Source: Monomorium pharaonis
Lineage: Eukaryota > Arthropoda > Insecta > Hymenoptera > Formicidae
NCBI RefSeq assembly: GCF_013373865.1
Contig: NC_050469.1
Coordinates: 26,707,546-26,771,545, forward strand
DNA length: 64,000 nucleotides
Reading direction: 5' to 3'
Positions 1-13,245 of this stretch are shown here, piece by piece (the first letter of the stretch is position 1; each line of letters opens with the position of its first letter). A model generated the notes under the pieces. The model was not told the origin of the DNA. It did no database searches and worked only from the letters and a program-made list of their open reading frames with translations. The position numbers and the translations under genes are program-made.

Positions 1-1001
1 TCGAACTTCACGAGTGACATTTCACTGATATTGATACTGAAAGTGAGTGTATCGCTCGCCTCTAAAAGCTCACTCTGGCGCTGCATCTCAGGAAATATCA
101 TCAAATAAAATTCCATCTCCCGCTCTTACTAAACTTTTACGCGTCATGAAGAACTTCCTTCGATCTCATTCGAGGCAAGAGGATCAGACGTTCAATTTAA
201 TTCGCCATCGGTATGTGCACTAGCTTGCAATCTGGCGCTTAATATACACTACGTCATCCCGCGGGAGATCTTCACCGACGTGTATTAACGAGAAGCCCGA
301 TAAATTCTACGCGCCAGGATACGGCGAACGAAACGATATCATAATGTGTGGAATATTCACGGCCGTAATCACCGTTAATTGATACGCGCGGTTTTCTAAT
401 AATTAAAACGAATGTACGGGATATATATATATATATACGTAAAAAGGTTATCGGCGATCGCACGGGATTTCCTGAAATCCCAATACGCTCTGAAATCCGA
501 ACACGCCCCATCTGTAAACGCGATCGTAAATAAGCACGCGTTCCTCTACATCGCGCGTAATAATGGGCACTTAATCGTCGTAACAGGTCGTAATTAGAAT
601 ATATATCGCGCGATAAGATTTCCCGTTTAACCCTCGACGATATCTCAACAGGCGCCACGCCGGTTTCCCGTTGCGGTGGAAGTCACGGCAAGACAAATCG
701 CCACTTTGAAAGATATTACGCGGAATTGGGCAATGTCCAAGCAGAGATAATTAAAGTTGCCATAAGAGGACATAGCTCTATTACGATACAGATAAGGTTT
801 AGCATCGCAGCAGGAACAATGATATTGTTCAACAAACTAGTGAAATAAAACGAAGAATGATAAACCTGAACCTACAGAGGCACATAAAACCGTATAAGTC
901 AGATTATGTACATTACATTGCGTTCTCGCAATTATGTGTAATCGAGGTCACTTGAATGAAGTTTTTTTTTTTTCATATGAAAATTTCTGGAACAAAAAAA
1001 A

Positions 1002-1110
1002 GATTAGCTGCACTTAGTGGTAGTAGCGAGAATGTGGTAGCTAAATTCAGTTGTATGCAACTGAAATTTAACTAGCATACACACATAGATTCTCGCTGCT
1101 GCAACTAATC
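1002..1110. repeat. Imperfect palindrome (MITE-like)
   Basis: The arm starting GATTAGCTGCACTTAGTGG is the imperfect reverse complement of the arm ending CTCGCTGCTGCAACTAATC, and the centre is CAGTTG-TATG-CAACTG. About 109 nt in all. No coding content. It resembles a short fold-back transposable element or a hairpin RNA locus. Confidence 0.6.
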
Positions 1111-3025
1111 CTTTCTTTCCGCGTGTATATTACGAGGTAATTTAAAATATTAAGATAGAAATGTGTGCGGGAAATTTATCTCTCCTGACAATTATATTCC
1201 TTTCTGCAAAATACATGAGAATGAAAGAGAAAGGGAAAAGGAAAAGATTAGAATTATCAACAACTTCCAATAATAATTTTACATTTGTTCGAGTATTGTA
1301 CGCACACATTTCTTGCATCATTATTATACAAATCGTATTCTTTCCCGAATATTTTAAAAATACATCTCGAATATTATGTCTCTATCAAAGAAGTATCTTT
1401 CTGAAAAGATTAAATTACACGCCTTACGAGCACGGAGAACGAGGACTGAGTTTTGCGCTGCCAGTCAATTATTAAATAGTTAACCTAGTCGTATCGTACG
1501 TAACGCTGCCCAGTAATCGGGAAAACGAAGACAATGGCCGCCACGCCGTGCCGCGGATAAGGTTAACAGCCTCCGCTGCGACATTACACAAGTGTCTCCT
1601 ACACGGCGTACACCAGCCGTGTGACGTATGACTGATGCACCCGTGGAAAGAACACGTCCGGCTCGATGATAGATAACATTTCCGACAGTAACGCGAAAGC
1701 CTATATGTTCTTTCTAGATGTTTTCTATTTAGAAAAAATAAAATGTGATAATCTAAATAGTGGTGTTCAATAAATTGTCAGAGAAATAAATATTTATTGC
1801 TCATGTTACTATAATAAATTTTTTAATGTAATTGTATCAAAAGATTAAAAATATAAGGACTTTCTTAGATTTTTCTGTTAGCAAAAAAAAAGAAATATTT
1901 TATTTTATCGCGACTCGTTTCGTCACTATTTTTAGCATAATTTTGCAAAAGATCGGAAATATAAGAAAAAAATCATATTGAATAATCTTTTCTATAAATC
2001 TTTATATTTTCTTCAACAAATTATTTTTTTCTTTAGACATAATATAACGTAATAAAAGACATATTTAAGGTGATGAGATCAGGTGGACTGCTACTTAATT
2101 AGATTCATTTACTCCGAACTAGATTCCGCTGCCACTTCGTCATTGGCAATTAACCCGTACTATTCTATTTTTAGTAGGTTATCATTCCACATATGCCATT
2201 TTAAACGTGCAGATTAGATAAGATACACACATATCTAGATATAACTTGACGTGGAATTCTCATCAAAATAAATTCATTCAAATTCACCGTTTAATCCGGA
2301 ATGGATCAATGGAATGGAATAATTTATCTAATACATTCAACCTAGCTGGCGCGCGACATTGCCAATCGGACGTTGAAGTCTCCTCTTTTCTCGCGACTAT
2401 ACATACGCGACCACCAGTAACGGTGACTGATGTACGACAACAAATAATGACGTAGAACGAGTTAGCCGGACTTGGAAAAGCGGTGGAAGCGAGACGGAGC
2501 ACTTCCTCCTCTCGATAGCGAGTCAATTCGAACCGGTCGCACCGCCATTTTCCCAAGTTTTTTTTACCGGCGCGGTCAACCGTTCGCTCGGCTCACAAAC
2601 TCCGGCCAACCAGGTCAATCCTCATTCTTCTCAAGTTTGTCGTAAACCCCTCCCTTCCCTCCGCCTCGATGACGTCGCAATGTGATGCGACGTCGTCGGG
2701 AAGAAATGCGACAATGCAGGTTCCAATGCCGCGTTCCAGTATGCGGCTTAATGTCGCGGTGGAAATTTACCCGAGTATTTCATGTGGCAATAGGAATTCG
2801 TTAATCAAACGAGGTGACCGGACGGCTCGATTAACGGAAAATTTATTTTCAGCTCGAGCAAGAGTGAAATACGCGACGATTATCGTTCATTTGCGATATT
2901 AAAAAAAAAACCTTACAAAATACGATTAAAAAATCAAATAGAAATTCCTTAGTGACGCAATTACCGACATATAGGTACGAATTTTTTTCGAATTGATTTT
3001 CTAGAATTCGGAAAATAATTGTTTG

Positions 3026-3264
3026 CACGGAGAGAATTTTCTCTTAAAATTTACCCTCAAAATTTGGTAATTGTGGGACCTCAAGAAATTTTACTTTTTA
3101 GTAAAATTTACTAAAAGTATAAAAAAATTCATTATACTTTTAATAAAATTTCCTAAAAGTATAGAAAAATTTACTAAAAAGTATAGTAAAATTCCTCGAG
3201 GTCACACATTAGTTCACAATTAGCAGATTTTGAGAGTAAATTTTAAGAGAAAATTCTCTCCGTG
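3026..3264. mobile_element. MITE-like element with long terminal inverted repeats
   Basis: The left end CACGGAGAGAATTTTCTCTT is matched by the right end AAGAGAAAATTCTCTCCGTG. The inverted arms continue inward with mismatches (left GTGGGACCTCAAGAAATTTTA against right TAAAATTCCTCGAGGTC). The whole 239-nt unit is nearly palindromic and contains several copies of AAAAGTATA. It has no ORF. Flanking TGCA-like bases may be part of the repeat or a target duplication. Confidence 0.75.
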
Positions 3265-6200
3265 TGCATATTTAAAATACAAACAGAATAAATCCTGAGA
3301 TAACTTATGTTTAGACAAAAAATTACAAAATTATATATAATATGTCAATTTTTTAATTTAATTTTGCACCTACCAACTTCGAAGAAAATTCGAACCTGTA
3401 ACATTGATAATCCCACTTAATCCTCTGCGTCACTTCGTCAACTCCTCGAGGGCCATTACCGTAGTGCAAACGTTGTCACTCGTCGTCCCCGCAAATACGC
3501 TCGCTGTTCGCCAGACGGCGAACCGATGATTTCCGAGAACCGACGTTCCGGTATCGAGCGTAAACCCCGAGAAGTTTGTGTGCCGCATTCCGATCTGCAC
3601 CACCCAGACCGGTATTAATTACCTAAGTCGATAAGTTGTCGTCGAGACGACAAGCTGCGGGCCACCGGCGCGGCGCGCGTTGAACGCGACGGACGTCGCA
3701 TTACGGGACTTTTCTGCCGTCGCCGTCGCGGCAATAGAAAGGAACTGTCGCGTGATTGCGCCGGCATAAAAGGCGGTATCTGGCTGGTTACGTGGACGTT
3801 CGGATTAACCTACGTTCGGCCGCGCCGAGTCTGGCACGCACCAGCTGCGAGAAATCGCGAACAACGGGCAACGACGACGAAATGCCTCGCGCGACAATTC
3901 TCACAAACGGCGACGAGAACAGTCTTGCGCACAGTTACATTATTCCTCGTGCACTTTAAACCCTTACGGTTTTCCTCGGCGTGTATTGTATGCCACGATT
4001 ATGTTTCCTACCAGCCCGTATGCCTCGCGGCTTTGAATTAATACCTCGAATGTAGGTTTTACCTGTTTGCGTAACACAATTACTAACGATCACTAAACGA
4101 CAAGTCAAGCATTATCTTCTCCGTTTAAGCGATCTCAATCGCAACCTGATTTCGTAACATAAATTCAGAGTTACATTGTCGAGACGTTAAGCGCGCTTCG
4201 AAAAAGAACGTTAAAGAACGGGAATATTTAAGTATTTATTTGCTTCTTGCAAATATGACAAATTAATTAAACGAAGAATACTCTACGGAAAGAAAAATAA
4301 CAGCTGTGTAAGACTTCTAATAAAGTTTAAAGCAAGAATTCTTTTTATTAAATTCCCGTTATACTTTCAACATTATTCTAACTCCGATTAGAGTTATAGT
4401 GCTTCGTTTGTGTTTGCGTTTGCCCCTAATTCGTCAAATCCTTCTCGCCAGACAAAAGGTTTGCTATCGGCAAATAGATATGGCTTAGCGGGCATCGAAG
4501 TCTCCGCAGACCGGCGGGCACCTTATAAACGACTTTTGGTGAGTGGGTTAGTCACGAGGAACACACTTGTCTGTTTGTTCTCCTATTGACACACTTTGCA
4601 GGCATGGCGTAACACACGGCGCGACTAGAGACGCTCAACCCGATCGCGCGTTACTTCTCGATCGGCAGCCGAGCATGTACAGAAATATCCCGGCGAACGA
4701 AGCCCACACAACCGTGGTGAGCGTCGGTTGAGCCTCTCTGGTCGGTTAACGGTCACCGGTATTCGTAGCCTGCACTGAATCGCAACACTGAACGCGGTTT
4801 GTTCAACTCGAAATCGTCATCCGTCGTCGTGGTCACCCGCAAATGGGAAACCCAGCCAAGGTGGAGAGCAACAAGAACGTCCCTCGCCGTCAGCGCGCTG
4901 TACCAGCCCTATTGTATTCGCGAGATGACGAAAAAGGATTCTCACACACTCGTGGAAAGAAAGCCGAAGGGAACATACAGCGGACGTGACCACCCATTGT
5001 CGACCACATCGATGTTTCATTGTAATTGATACTTGTTTCTTGCCGAGTTGCGTAATACGTTGTCGCGCCAAAGTCCTTCGTGAACTTTCCCATGCATCAT
5101 CATCAATTTGTAAAATTGTAACGATACTTAATTGTTGAGTGATAAAAAAATCGAGTTTCTTGAGAAGATATGTATAACGTTCTTTTATGAAAGCCTAATT
5201 TTATTTTTGCAATTATTATTTCATTTTTGCCAGTTAATTATGAAAAAACGATGATTTTTTTAATACCGCGAGCGCCAGCGTGACACACTTTTTCCAATCC
5301 ATTTGGTCTGATATAAATAAAAATAGGACTAGGAATGCGTCGTAATACGGAATTGCACTTGTAATCTGCAAAGGTGTGTCACTTAACGCACCAGGTGCTA
5401 AATTTGAAAGTACGTAATTATAATTAAGCGCTCGTATGTGGATCGGGATAAGCTAGATACAGGCTACGGTAATGTGGTGAAAGGATCAGGATTTCCTCCC
5501 GAGGATTTGCATACTTGCTTGCAAGATCGTGTTAGGCGCGCAATTATCTACAAGCCTCTTAGATTGGGTGGAATGATGGAAAGGTGCTTCCAGCGTATCG
5601 AGCTCGTCGTGGGATTCGAGCAACGCGTACAAACAAAATAAAATTCCAAAAATGTAAAATAGAAATTTATACGCGCATCTTTCTCCAAAATAGATATTTA
5701 GAAAATAAAATTCATGAAATGTATAAAAATTGTTATTACCTATAAAATATAGTCCTATACTTTTCGTATTAATACTGCACATATTTTAAAATTTTATTCT
5801 ATGTGTCCAAAAAATATACTAAAAACATTAAAAAATATATTAAAAGTGGACTACATAACATTTCTAAAAACAACCATTTTTTGCACAACTTCATTTAAAT
5901 ATCAGGAAATGAGAAATCGTAAAATGCAAAAAAAAAGTGTAGGCGTTACGAAAGAACAGAAAGATATCGTAACATCTGTAAAGCATGAATTCTTTCGGCC
6001 TTTGTACATACATTCGGATCAACGATCTGGCCCACTGTGCGGCACTCTCGTAGGATTTACACGCGCGATATTCGGCGCGGCATCGGCAGGAGTGAATTAA
6101 CGGATGATATATTCGTAACCTGTTTCCATTTTCCCGCAGCACACTAACGGCACGGCCGGCCGTCGTGAATAACGATTTAACTCTCTAGAGAAGAGAGGTG

Positions 6201-7435
6201 GAGCCTTCTCGCGTGGATTTCTACGAAAGTGGCGTAATCGTTCTTTCGAGCATAATCGCGCCTGAAACATTATTGCATTTTCGTTGCATCAAGGCCGTGC
6301 ATCGTTTGCAGGCCGCAATTTTTTCGTGCTCATCATTCAACTGCAGCATGCAATAGAAAAGTTTCGCTTTCGGGTCAAACGAATGCGGGTTATTTATATC
6401 ATTGTTGAGAAACACGGTTATTTCCATAAAACATTTATACCGTTAATTGATCCACGATAATATCAAACACGTGCTCGAGTTATTTTGAGGATCATAAGTA
6501 GAACTAATGTAAAACTTGTGAAAATTCTGAACCATTAAAAAAAAATTAAACTCCAAAAAAATGTTATTTTCATAATTTTCACACATTTTCATCAATCATA
6601 CTTTTAATTGTGCACGTTATTTTTCAGTACTTTCGCTATACATGGGTTACAACAATTCTAAGTTAATTTTCATTGCTTTTATAAATAAAAAATTCTTCAA
6701 TAACTTTTAGATGTATACTTTAGTATTTCTAAAAAGTATTGGTATGTTTATTTATTAAAACTTCATATCGTTTGAATATATTTCAAAAGAATTTTGAGAG
6801 ACAAATAGTGTGAAAAGTGATAGGAAGAATCTGTCATGTTAGTCGAGACATGTACATCGTGACTTGTTCGAGCACTGTATCGAACAAGTGACCTTAGGAT
6901 AACGCGCGCGTCCATTATTACGCGGCGAAGCGGTATATATTATCTGTTCACGGCACCGTCGGCGTATCGAAACACAAAAGGTTACTAGGTTTCGTATTAT
7001 GCAACTGCGTCATCACTCCTTTATCCCGTTATAAGCGTGATGTTCTTCAAATTTGATTCTGGCATGCGCAAATACCAAGAACGCGGATAGATACTCAATT
7101 TTTATATTAATTCAAGCTCAACATTACGATTTGTAAAAATTTCTGCAATTTTAATACATCAATATATGATTTATAAAAATAGATTCGTGAATATTTTGAT
7201 TTGATAAATGTAGCAATGTACAAGAACTTCTTTTTATATTTCGCTATTTTTGTAGCGAGCTAAATTTTATGTATCTATAATACATCGACATTGAATATTA
7301 TCAATAAAAATAAATATGTAATGTCATACATGCATACATATCGTTGTAATATACAGTAAATCTTTTTAACTTCGTGTGATTTAAAAAATGCATTCAAAAT
7401 TGATTCCATTTAAAATTCTAAAAAAATACGATATA

Positions 7436-7646
7436 TACAAGAAAAAAATATTGTTGATTTGACAAAGTTTTTCCAACTAAATTAAAATTTTGTCAGTTCA
7501 AGAATTTATATGCATTTAACTTAAATGCACAAATTTCAATTCTAGTATCTATAAAATTAATTGAAATATATAAATACTTGAATAGACAAAATTTAATTTA
7601 GTTGGAAAATTTATCCAAATTAACAACATTTTTTTCTCAGTGTACA
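7436..7646. mobile_element. MITE-like element with TIR of about 70 nt
   Basis: The left arm contains TTTTTCCAACTAAATTAAAA and TTCAAGAATTTATA. The right arm has the reverse complements TTTAATTTAGTTGG and TATAAATACTTGAA, and ends AACATTTTTTTCTCAGTGTA. The termini (CACTGAGAAAAAAAT type) resemble those of the element at 37481. About 210 nt, non-coding. Confidence 0.7.
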
Positions 7647-8334
7647 GGGTAATATGTTTTTATTTTCGATCATGTCAATCTAGATGATCTATTGAGGTTT
7701 TAAATTCTAATTACGCAATAGATGACGTATAACCAAACCGCAAACCCATGGCAGTGACAGAGTCAAATTAATTCAGAAGTTCCTCCGTCGTTTTTGTTCA
7801 CAAGTTAATAACCTCGGGCCGACGAGTTTTTAGAACGTAATCTGTAACTGGACGGAGCGACCAGCCAGCTCAGAGAGCGAAGTTCTCAATTCTCCCCACT
7901 CGTTCTTTTTCGCTATTCCGCTGTTGCTATTTGCGCTTCTTCCTAGACTATCAATTGTTTTGCACTTTCCGCGAAATCAATCCTTTATTTTTCTATCATT
8001 TCTATCTATTCACAGATATCATGGAACATTCTCGTCCTTGAGAGAAAATGAACGCCAAGATCTCCGTTAACGAGACGATAATCGACGCGAAACTCAACCG
8101 CAAAGATAACATTAATCCTATCTCTACTGCGTACATTACATTCAAGCAAAAAAAAAACGTTAAGAAATAAATGAACAAAAAGCTGAAATAGATTGGCAAT
8201 ATATTCTGCGAATATAGAGCATAAATTCCTGATAAAATCATCTTTTCACATAAAAGTTTTATAAGTATAATGCGAATATAAATATGAATAAAATTACATA
8301 TAATATTTCATATATTATATTTATATTGCATTTT

Positions 8335-8559
8335 AAATTAATAGAAAATATGGAGACAAAGGAAAGTTAAGCGCTGCGTTGATACGCATATATTAACAAT
8401 TTAATATAATATTACTTATAGTAACAATTTTAAATAAGACATTTCTTTAACTAACAAACACCTTATTAATAGAAATCGTTACTAATAATATTGTATTGAA
8501 TTGTTAAAATATGCGCATAAACTACTTGACTCTTATTTGTCTTCATATTCTATTAATTT
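8335..8559. mobile_element. Degenerate palindromic element
   Basis: AAATTAATAGAAAATATGGAGACAAA on the left pairs imperfectly with TTTGTCTTCATATTCTATTAATTT on the right. Inner arms GCATATATTAACAATTTAATA and GAATTGTTAAAATATGCG also pair. About 225 nt, AT-rich, non-coding. Confidence 0.6.
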
Positions 8560-9839
8560 ATTGGTTTGAAAGTCCTTTAATTATTTATATACTATACTGT
8601 TATTTTATATATATATGACTTTTATTCTTTTTCTCCTTATCTTTCTCTGTTTCGCCACTCATGTCTCTCTTTACAATATATTTACTATTTTTAGCTTTCT
8701 TCATAGAGGTGAAATGATAAACAGGTAATTTCTTACTTCAGATGGAGCATAAAGTTAGCTGAAAAGCAGTAGTGAATGTAGGAATTCCTGTTTCTTTTTA
8801 TTTTTGCAAGAACAGCTTTTACCACTATTAGAACACCCTTACGACAGAAAGTTCCGACAACTCTCCTTTTTGAAAATTCATTCCGCATAGCAACGGTGCA
8901 CGTCCAAAATAATTAAAAGGCAAATAATCAAGTTTCGGTTCTACTCCACATAATCCGGTTTTGTTCCGGATATTCGATATCCGCCTAGGTAAATTGATAA
9001 TTATCGAGAAATCTGAAACTCTTATAGTATTAGCGAAGCGAGTACAGCATGGATTATTAAACATATTACACCATATATTTTTTTATATCAATCTTATCTA
9101 GACTAAAATTTATGTAAATCCGTAAGTCATAATCTTCCTCTTGTATAATTGACATTAACAATTATTACTTGCTGTACGTCGCATGTAACTCCAATTAAAC
9201 TAGCAATTAAACTGCAATAATTGCGTATATTGGAATCCTCACTGTAACTTTAAAAGCATATATAAAATTACTTTATTAATTTATTTTATAATTTGCATAA
9301 AAGCACACCTTTGCAAACGTAAATGTACAACCACACGTCAACTGAATACGACATCCGTCAACTGAATACAACAATTATTGTGATATTAACATCATTATCG
9401 CGATTATGAATCAAACAAAAATTCGAGATCGGATTTCAGTCGCCGTACGCAACCTTCTGTCCGAAGGATGCATTTTAATGGTGCGTTTCACTGAACACCG
9501 AATGCCGCAAAGTGCTCTCGACGTGCGAGATAAGATGGAATAATGCACGGGGTAAAGCACAGTCGTACGTGATCACAGACGCAGGGTCAGACTCCGGCCA
9601 CAGAAGTCACTCCGATTTTTGTATAGTCTACTCTCCCCTTTCCTCCTCTACTACCTACAACCTCGTGACTGATGGTTGCGATTGTAGCGACGTGTGTACA
9701 GCGGATGCATCACGCATCCTCGCATCTTTGGAAACCTGTTTCTGTCGGCGCTTTGATGCTCTTCGATCGCCATTCGCCGTTCGTTCGTGACGCGTACCGA
9801 AAATTTTCATTTTTATGGCCGGAATGACCGTGGAAAAAA

Positions 9840-9840
9840 A

Positions 9841-9861
<21 letters not shown>
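9840..9861. repeat. (AG)n tract
   Basis: About ten AG units after a poly-A run, followed by more purine-rich sequence to about 9925. Confidence 0.9.
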
Positions 9862-9871
<10 letters not shown>

Positions 9872-10399
9872 AATTCAAGTGCGGAGAGAAACGGGAAGAA
9901 AAAAAAGACTCGAGACAAAAGACCTCGACGGCCACACGTGCTTGATGCTCGAAGCATCCAACCCACACGTTTATTTCGAGGATAATAAAAAATAAGAATT
10001 GCTTGAAGATTCTTCGTGTTTCTTCAAAATGAGCGAAAAGTGACATTTATATGTTTTTAATCGACGTAGTCGTGCATTCAAATTACTTTGGCAACAGTTG
10101 AGAATGTCAGTGTAATTAATTTTATAGAAAATAAAAGGGGTCGTAAAAAATGTCTTATCGGAAACCTACACTATTATACCATGAAAAAGTAGTATGAGCG
10201 ATAATTATTTTAATTGATGTTTAACAAATACTAAATTTTACCCGTTAAAACTCTATATTCCTAAGAAGATTCTACTATCTTTTGTGATTAAATTAATCTA
10301 TGATTAATTAAAACCAAACACACCAGATACTGAATAGTTATAATCAATAAATACCACGATAATTATAATCAAATATAACAGAGAAAATATAAAGAATTA

Positions 10400-11800
10400 G
10401 AAAAATATATTTATCTTTTATTTTTGAAAGCTGTTAGACTACCGTTCGAGCAAATATATGTCGGAGAAAGTCGGATCCGGAAACGGCCCAATTTTCGGCG
10501 GTGGCTGTGTGTCGCGAGTGTTTCCGGCCACAAATTCAGCCTGAATCCGTCACAAAAGTCTTGTCCATCACGTCGGGGCAGCCGAGCGCGAAAACAAAAC
10601 TTAATTCACGAATTCCGGTGTGAACCGTGACGGGCGCGGGCGCGCGCGCGCGTGAGCGCGCGTGAGCGCGAGACGAAGGGATAATGAGGGGTCGGTGAAT
10701 TCGTGAAGAGGCGCGCTCTTACCTCCGTTTCGTGTTTACTTTCTACGGGAGACAATCGAAGGGAGGTCGTCTCTTCCCGGGATGCTTTCACGATTGTCTT
10801 TCGCCGCCGTCGTTCTCATGCTACCAGTGTTCGGGCGAGCCAATCGAGTTAATGCCGACACGGCACGCGCAGTTTGCACGCGCGTGCTCCTTAATTTCGA
10901 CCGCGGCGAAAGTGTTTTTAACCTCGATCGAAAGTGCACCGAGATGCACGCACCACCACCACCGGGTGACGGGCGAGATAGCGAGATGGCAAGATGTTCC
11001 CCTTCCCCCCATCTGAATTTTTATTAGCCTGAGAGCCGAGATCCGCTCGTTTCGCCCGTACGGTTAGACATTTATGCGCATCCGTTCCGTATAGCGATAT
11101 CATCCCGGCAGGATCGTTAACCCTGAGACCGGATAGCCCGGCCCTCACCCCGGCCACCACTGTCACCTACGTTTTAGATGGCGTCCTAAAATCGTATCCG
11201 CGGAACATGCGAGAGAATAAAGATATTACGGGAGTGTAGCACAAAGTAAGCGGGGAGATAAAATCTATTCTCGTGCGTGTTTAAATTGTCCTACGAACCT
11301 CCACCCCGTGTCGTAAATATATTAAATGAGTTTAATATATAACTAACCGTAAAATAAATAACCGAACGAGCGCGGAGGCAGTGTTCCCGGCGCGACGACT
11401 TGGAAGTCGTATCAATTTCCAGAACTAGCGAGATAATTTGAGGGGGGGGGCAGGATCGGACGGAGAAATTATGAAGGGGACCGAATGGCGCCGTCACGGT
11501 CGTTCCATTTCACGATCAGTATTTAAACGACTGAAATTCATATACGAAAGTTGGCCGCGCTTGAAAAATATACGGATCCAGGGCGGGTCGCCGATCGCCA
11601 TCGGTGTTTTCACCGACGGATACGAGTGCGGACACACCGGCGAAACGCCAAGTGAAACGTCGTAATAATTACATATTACGCTCCCGAAGAAGTAACCGCG
11701 TCAATCGCGGCAGAAATCGCAATTTTCGTGAACAAGTGGCCGTGGCGAGGCTTTCGTTTTCGCTGCAGCCGCCATCTCGTTACGAAAATTCACGCATTTG
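10400..11800. other. CpG-rich island
   Basis: GC- and CpG-rich sequence including a (GC)n-like block at about 10636-10670 and several overlapping short frames on both strands. It looks like a promoter or enhancer island rather than coding DNA. No start site could be fixed. Confidence 0.4.
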
Positions 11801-13002
11801 ACTTCCGGATTTTAAAAAATTACTCTCATGCTTTCCACGCGCCTCACTTATGTCGAAACGTGCTTTGACGTCTCTCCATTTTAATTATATCAGAGATGTG
11901 CGAATCTGGGTGTTGTCTTTCTTGACGCCGAATCGAATCGAATTAAATGGAATCAAATTGTTGATACATAACAACATAACTACCATTAGGTTGCATATTA
12001 ATATAAAAATAAATCATATCAAAAGATACATATATATTGTAAGAAAAATAATATTGATTACATGATAAGCCATTTTAAATATGATTGATATAAGGTTGTC
12101 AATGTATATGTGATTCGTATTCGAGCCACTTAGATTCGAAATCATAGAGATTCTTATTTGATTTGATTCGATTTGATTCATGCTCAAATGGTTCACAATC
12201 TCTAAACCGTATATATTATTATTAAATTAACACAAAAAATAATATCCATTTCTTATTAAACAAAAGGAAAATGATTAACGCTGCAAAAATTAATATCCAA
12301 AGATATTAATTTGATAAAGAAAAGAAAAGTAAAATTCCCGTTGACCGATCAAGAAAATGCTATCATATGTTCGATTATGAAAGCACGTGATGCGAGATGA
12401 AATGATCAATAGTAATAAGATCGGCTAGAAATCCTACCCTTACTCATCGCGGTCCACGTCCGCGCCGTGTCACTTTTATTTCGCAAGATTCATAATAATT
12501 TTTGCTGGCGCTTTTATTTTTTTTTTCCTTCTCGGTTCCATTTTGTGGCCGGGACTGAAGAGACTCAAGAGAAAACGATGAGATAAGATTCGCGGTTGCT
12601 CGTCATGGATTGTATAGCGGAAGAGGGATCGGCTTCAATTTACCTGCATAGATGACGGTATAATTTTGTCTACATTGTAACGGCATACGCATCAATATCA
12701 ATGGCAATTTAATTTGCACTCGATCATATTCCGTTATACATATTTCCGATATAATTATACGTATTTCCGTTATACTTGTATATATATTGCACAGATTTAG
12801 ACTAATTTAGTCGATTGCATCGAATTTTAAGTTAACTAATAATTTATGTATCTCACAATTAAATTACACTGATAGAAAATGATGACGAATCAAAAATAAT
12901 CCGCGCGTCAGGAATTACGCAAGTAATTATTACGTATTCGTCCGTCAATGTCGATGATTTGATTCTAATAAAGCAATTACGTTTCAGGAGATTGATAGGT
13001 TA

Positions 13003-13245
13003 ATGTCTACGCATGCCAGTTTCATTCCCATCAAACCCATCAGTGATATTCAAATGCGATATTTTTCCGCAACGGAAATAAAAGCTTTGGATTTGCATTT
13101 ACGACGTCTCAGCGGCGATTCGCGTCTCTTTCACTTATTGATACGCGCAATTAACGAGCGTAAGATTGCAATTGCGTCACAAGTCGATGACGTTGACATC
13201 ACTGTGCCGACCCCCCACGAGATTATTTCCGTTGATTATCGCTGA
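13003..13245 (+). CDS. Unrecognised 80-codon ORF
   Basis: An ATG-to-stop frame with balanced amino-acid use (FIPIKPISDIQ, LDLHLRRLSGDSRLFHLL, VDDVDITVPTPHEIISV) in otherwise AT-rich gene-free DNA. It has no signal peptide, no cysteines, no domain I recognise and no clear flanking promoter or splice pattern. It could be an exon fragment, a small gene or chance. Confidence 0.12.
   Translation: MSTHASFIPIKPISDIQMRYFSATEIKALDLHLRRLSGDSRLFHLLIRAINERKIAIASQVDDVDITVPTPHEIISVDYR

Larger units (their letters stand above)
1..10400. other. Gene-free AT-rich region with scattered repeats
   Basis: No exon chain with matching splice phases was found on either strand. Content: an (AT)n run at about 419-437, the palindromic elements at 1002, 3026, 7436 and 8335, a GC-richer patch at about 2460-2720, another at about 3420-3960, and a CpG-rich stretch at 4440-5030. 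Short frames in these patches overlap on both strands and have no recognisable domain. Confidence 0.6.
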
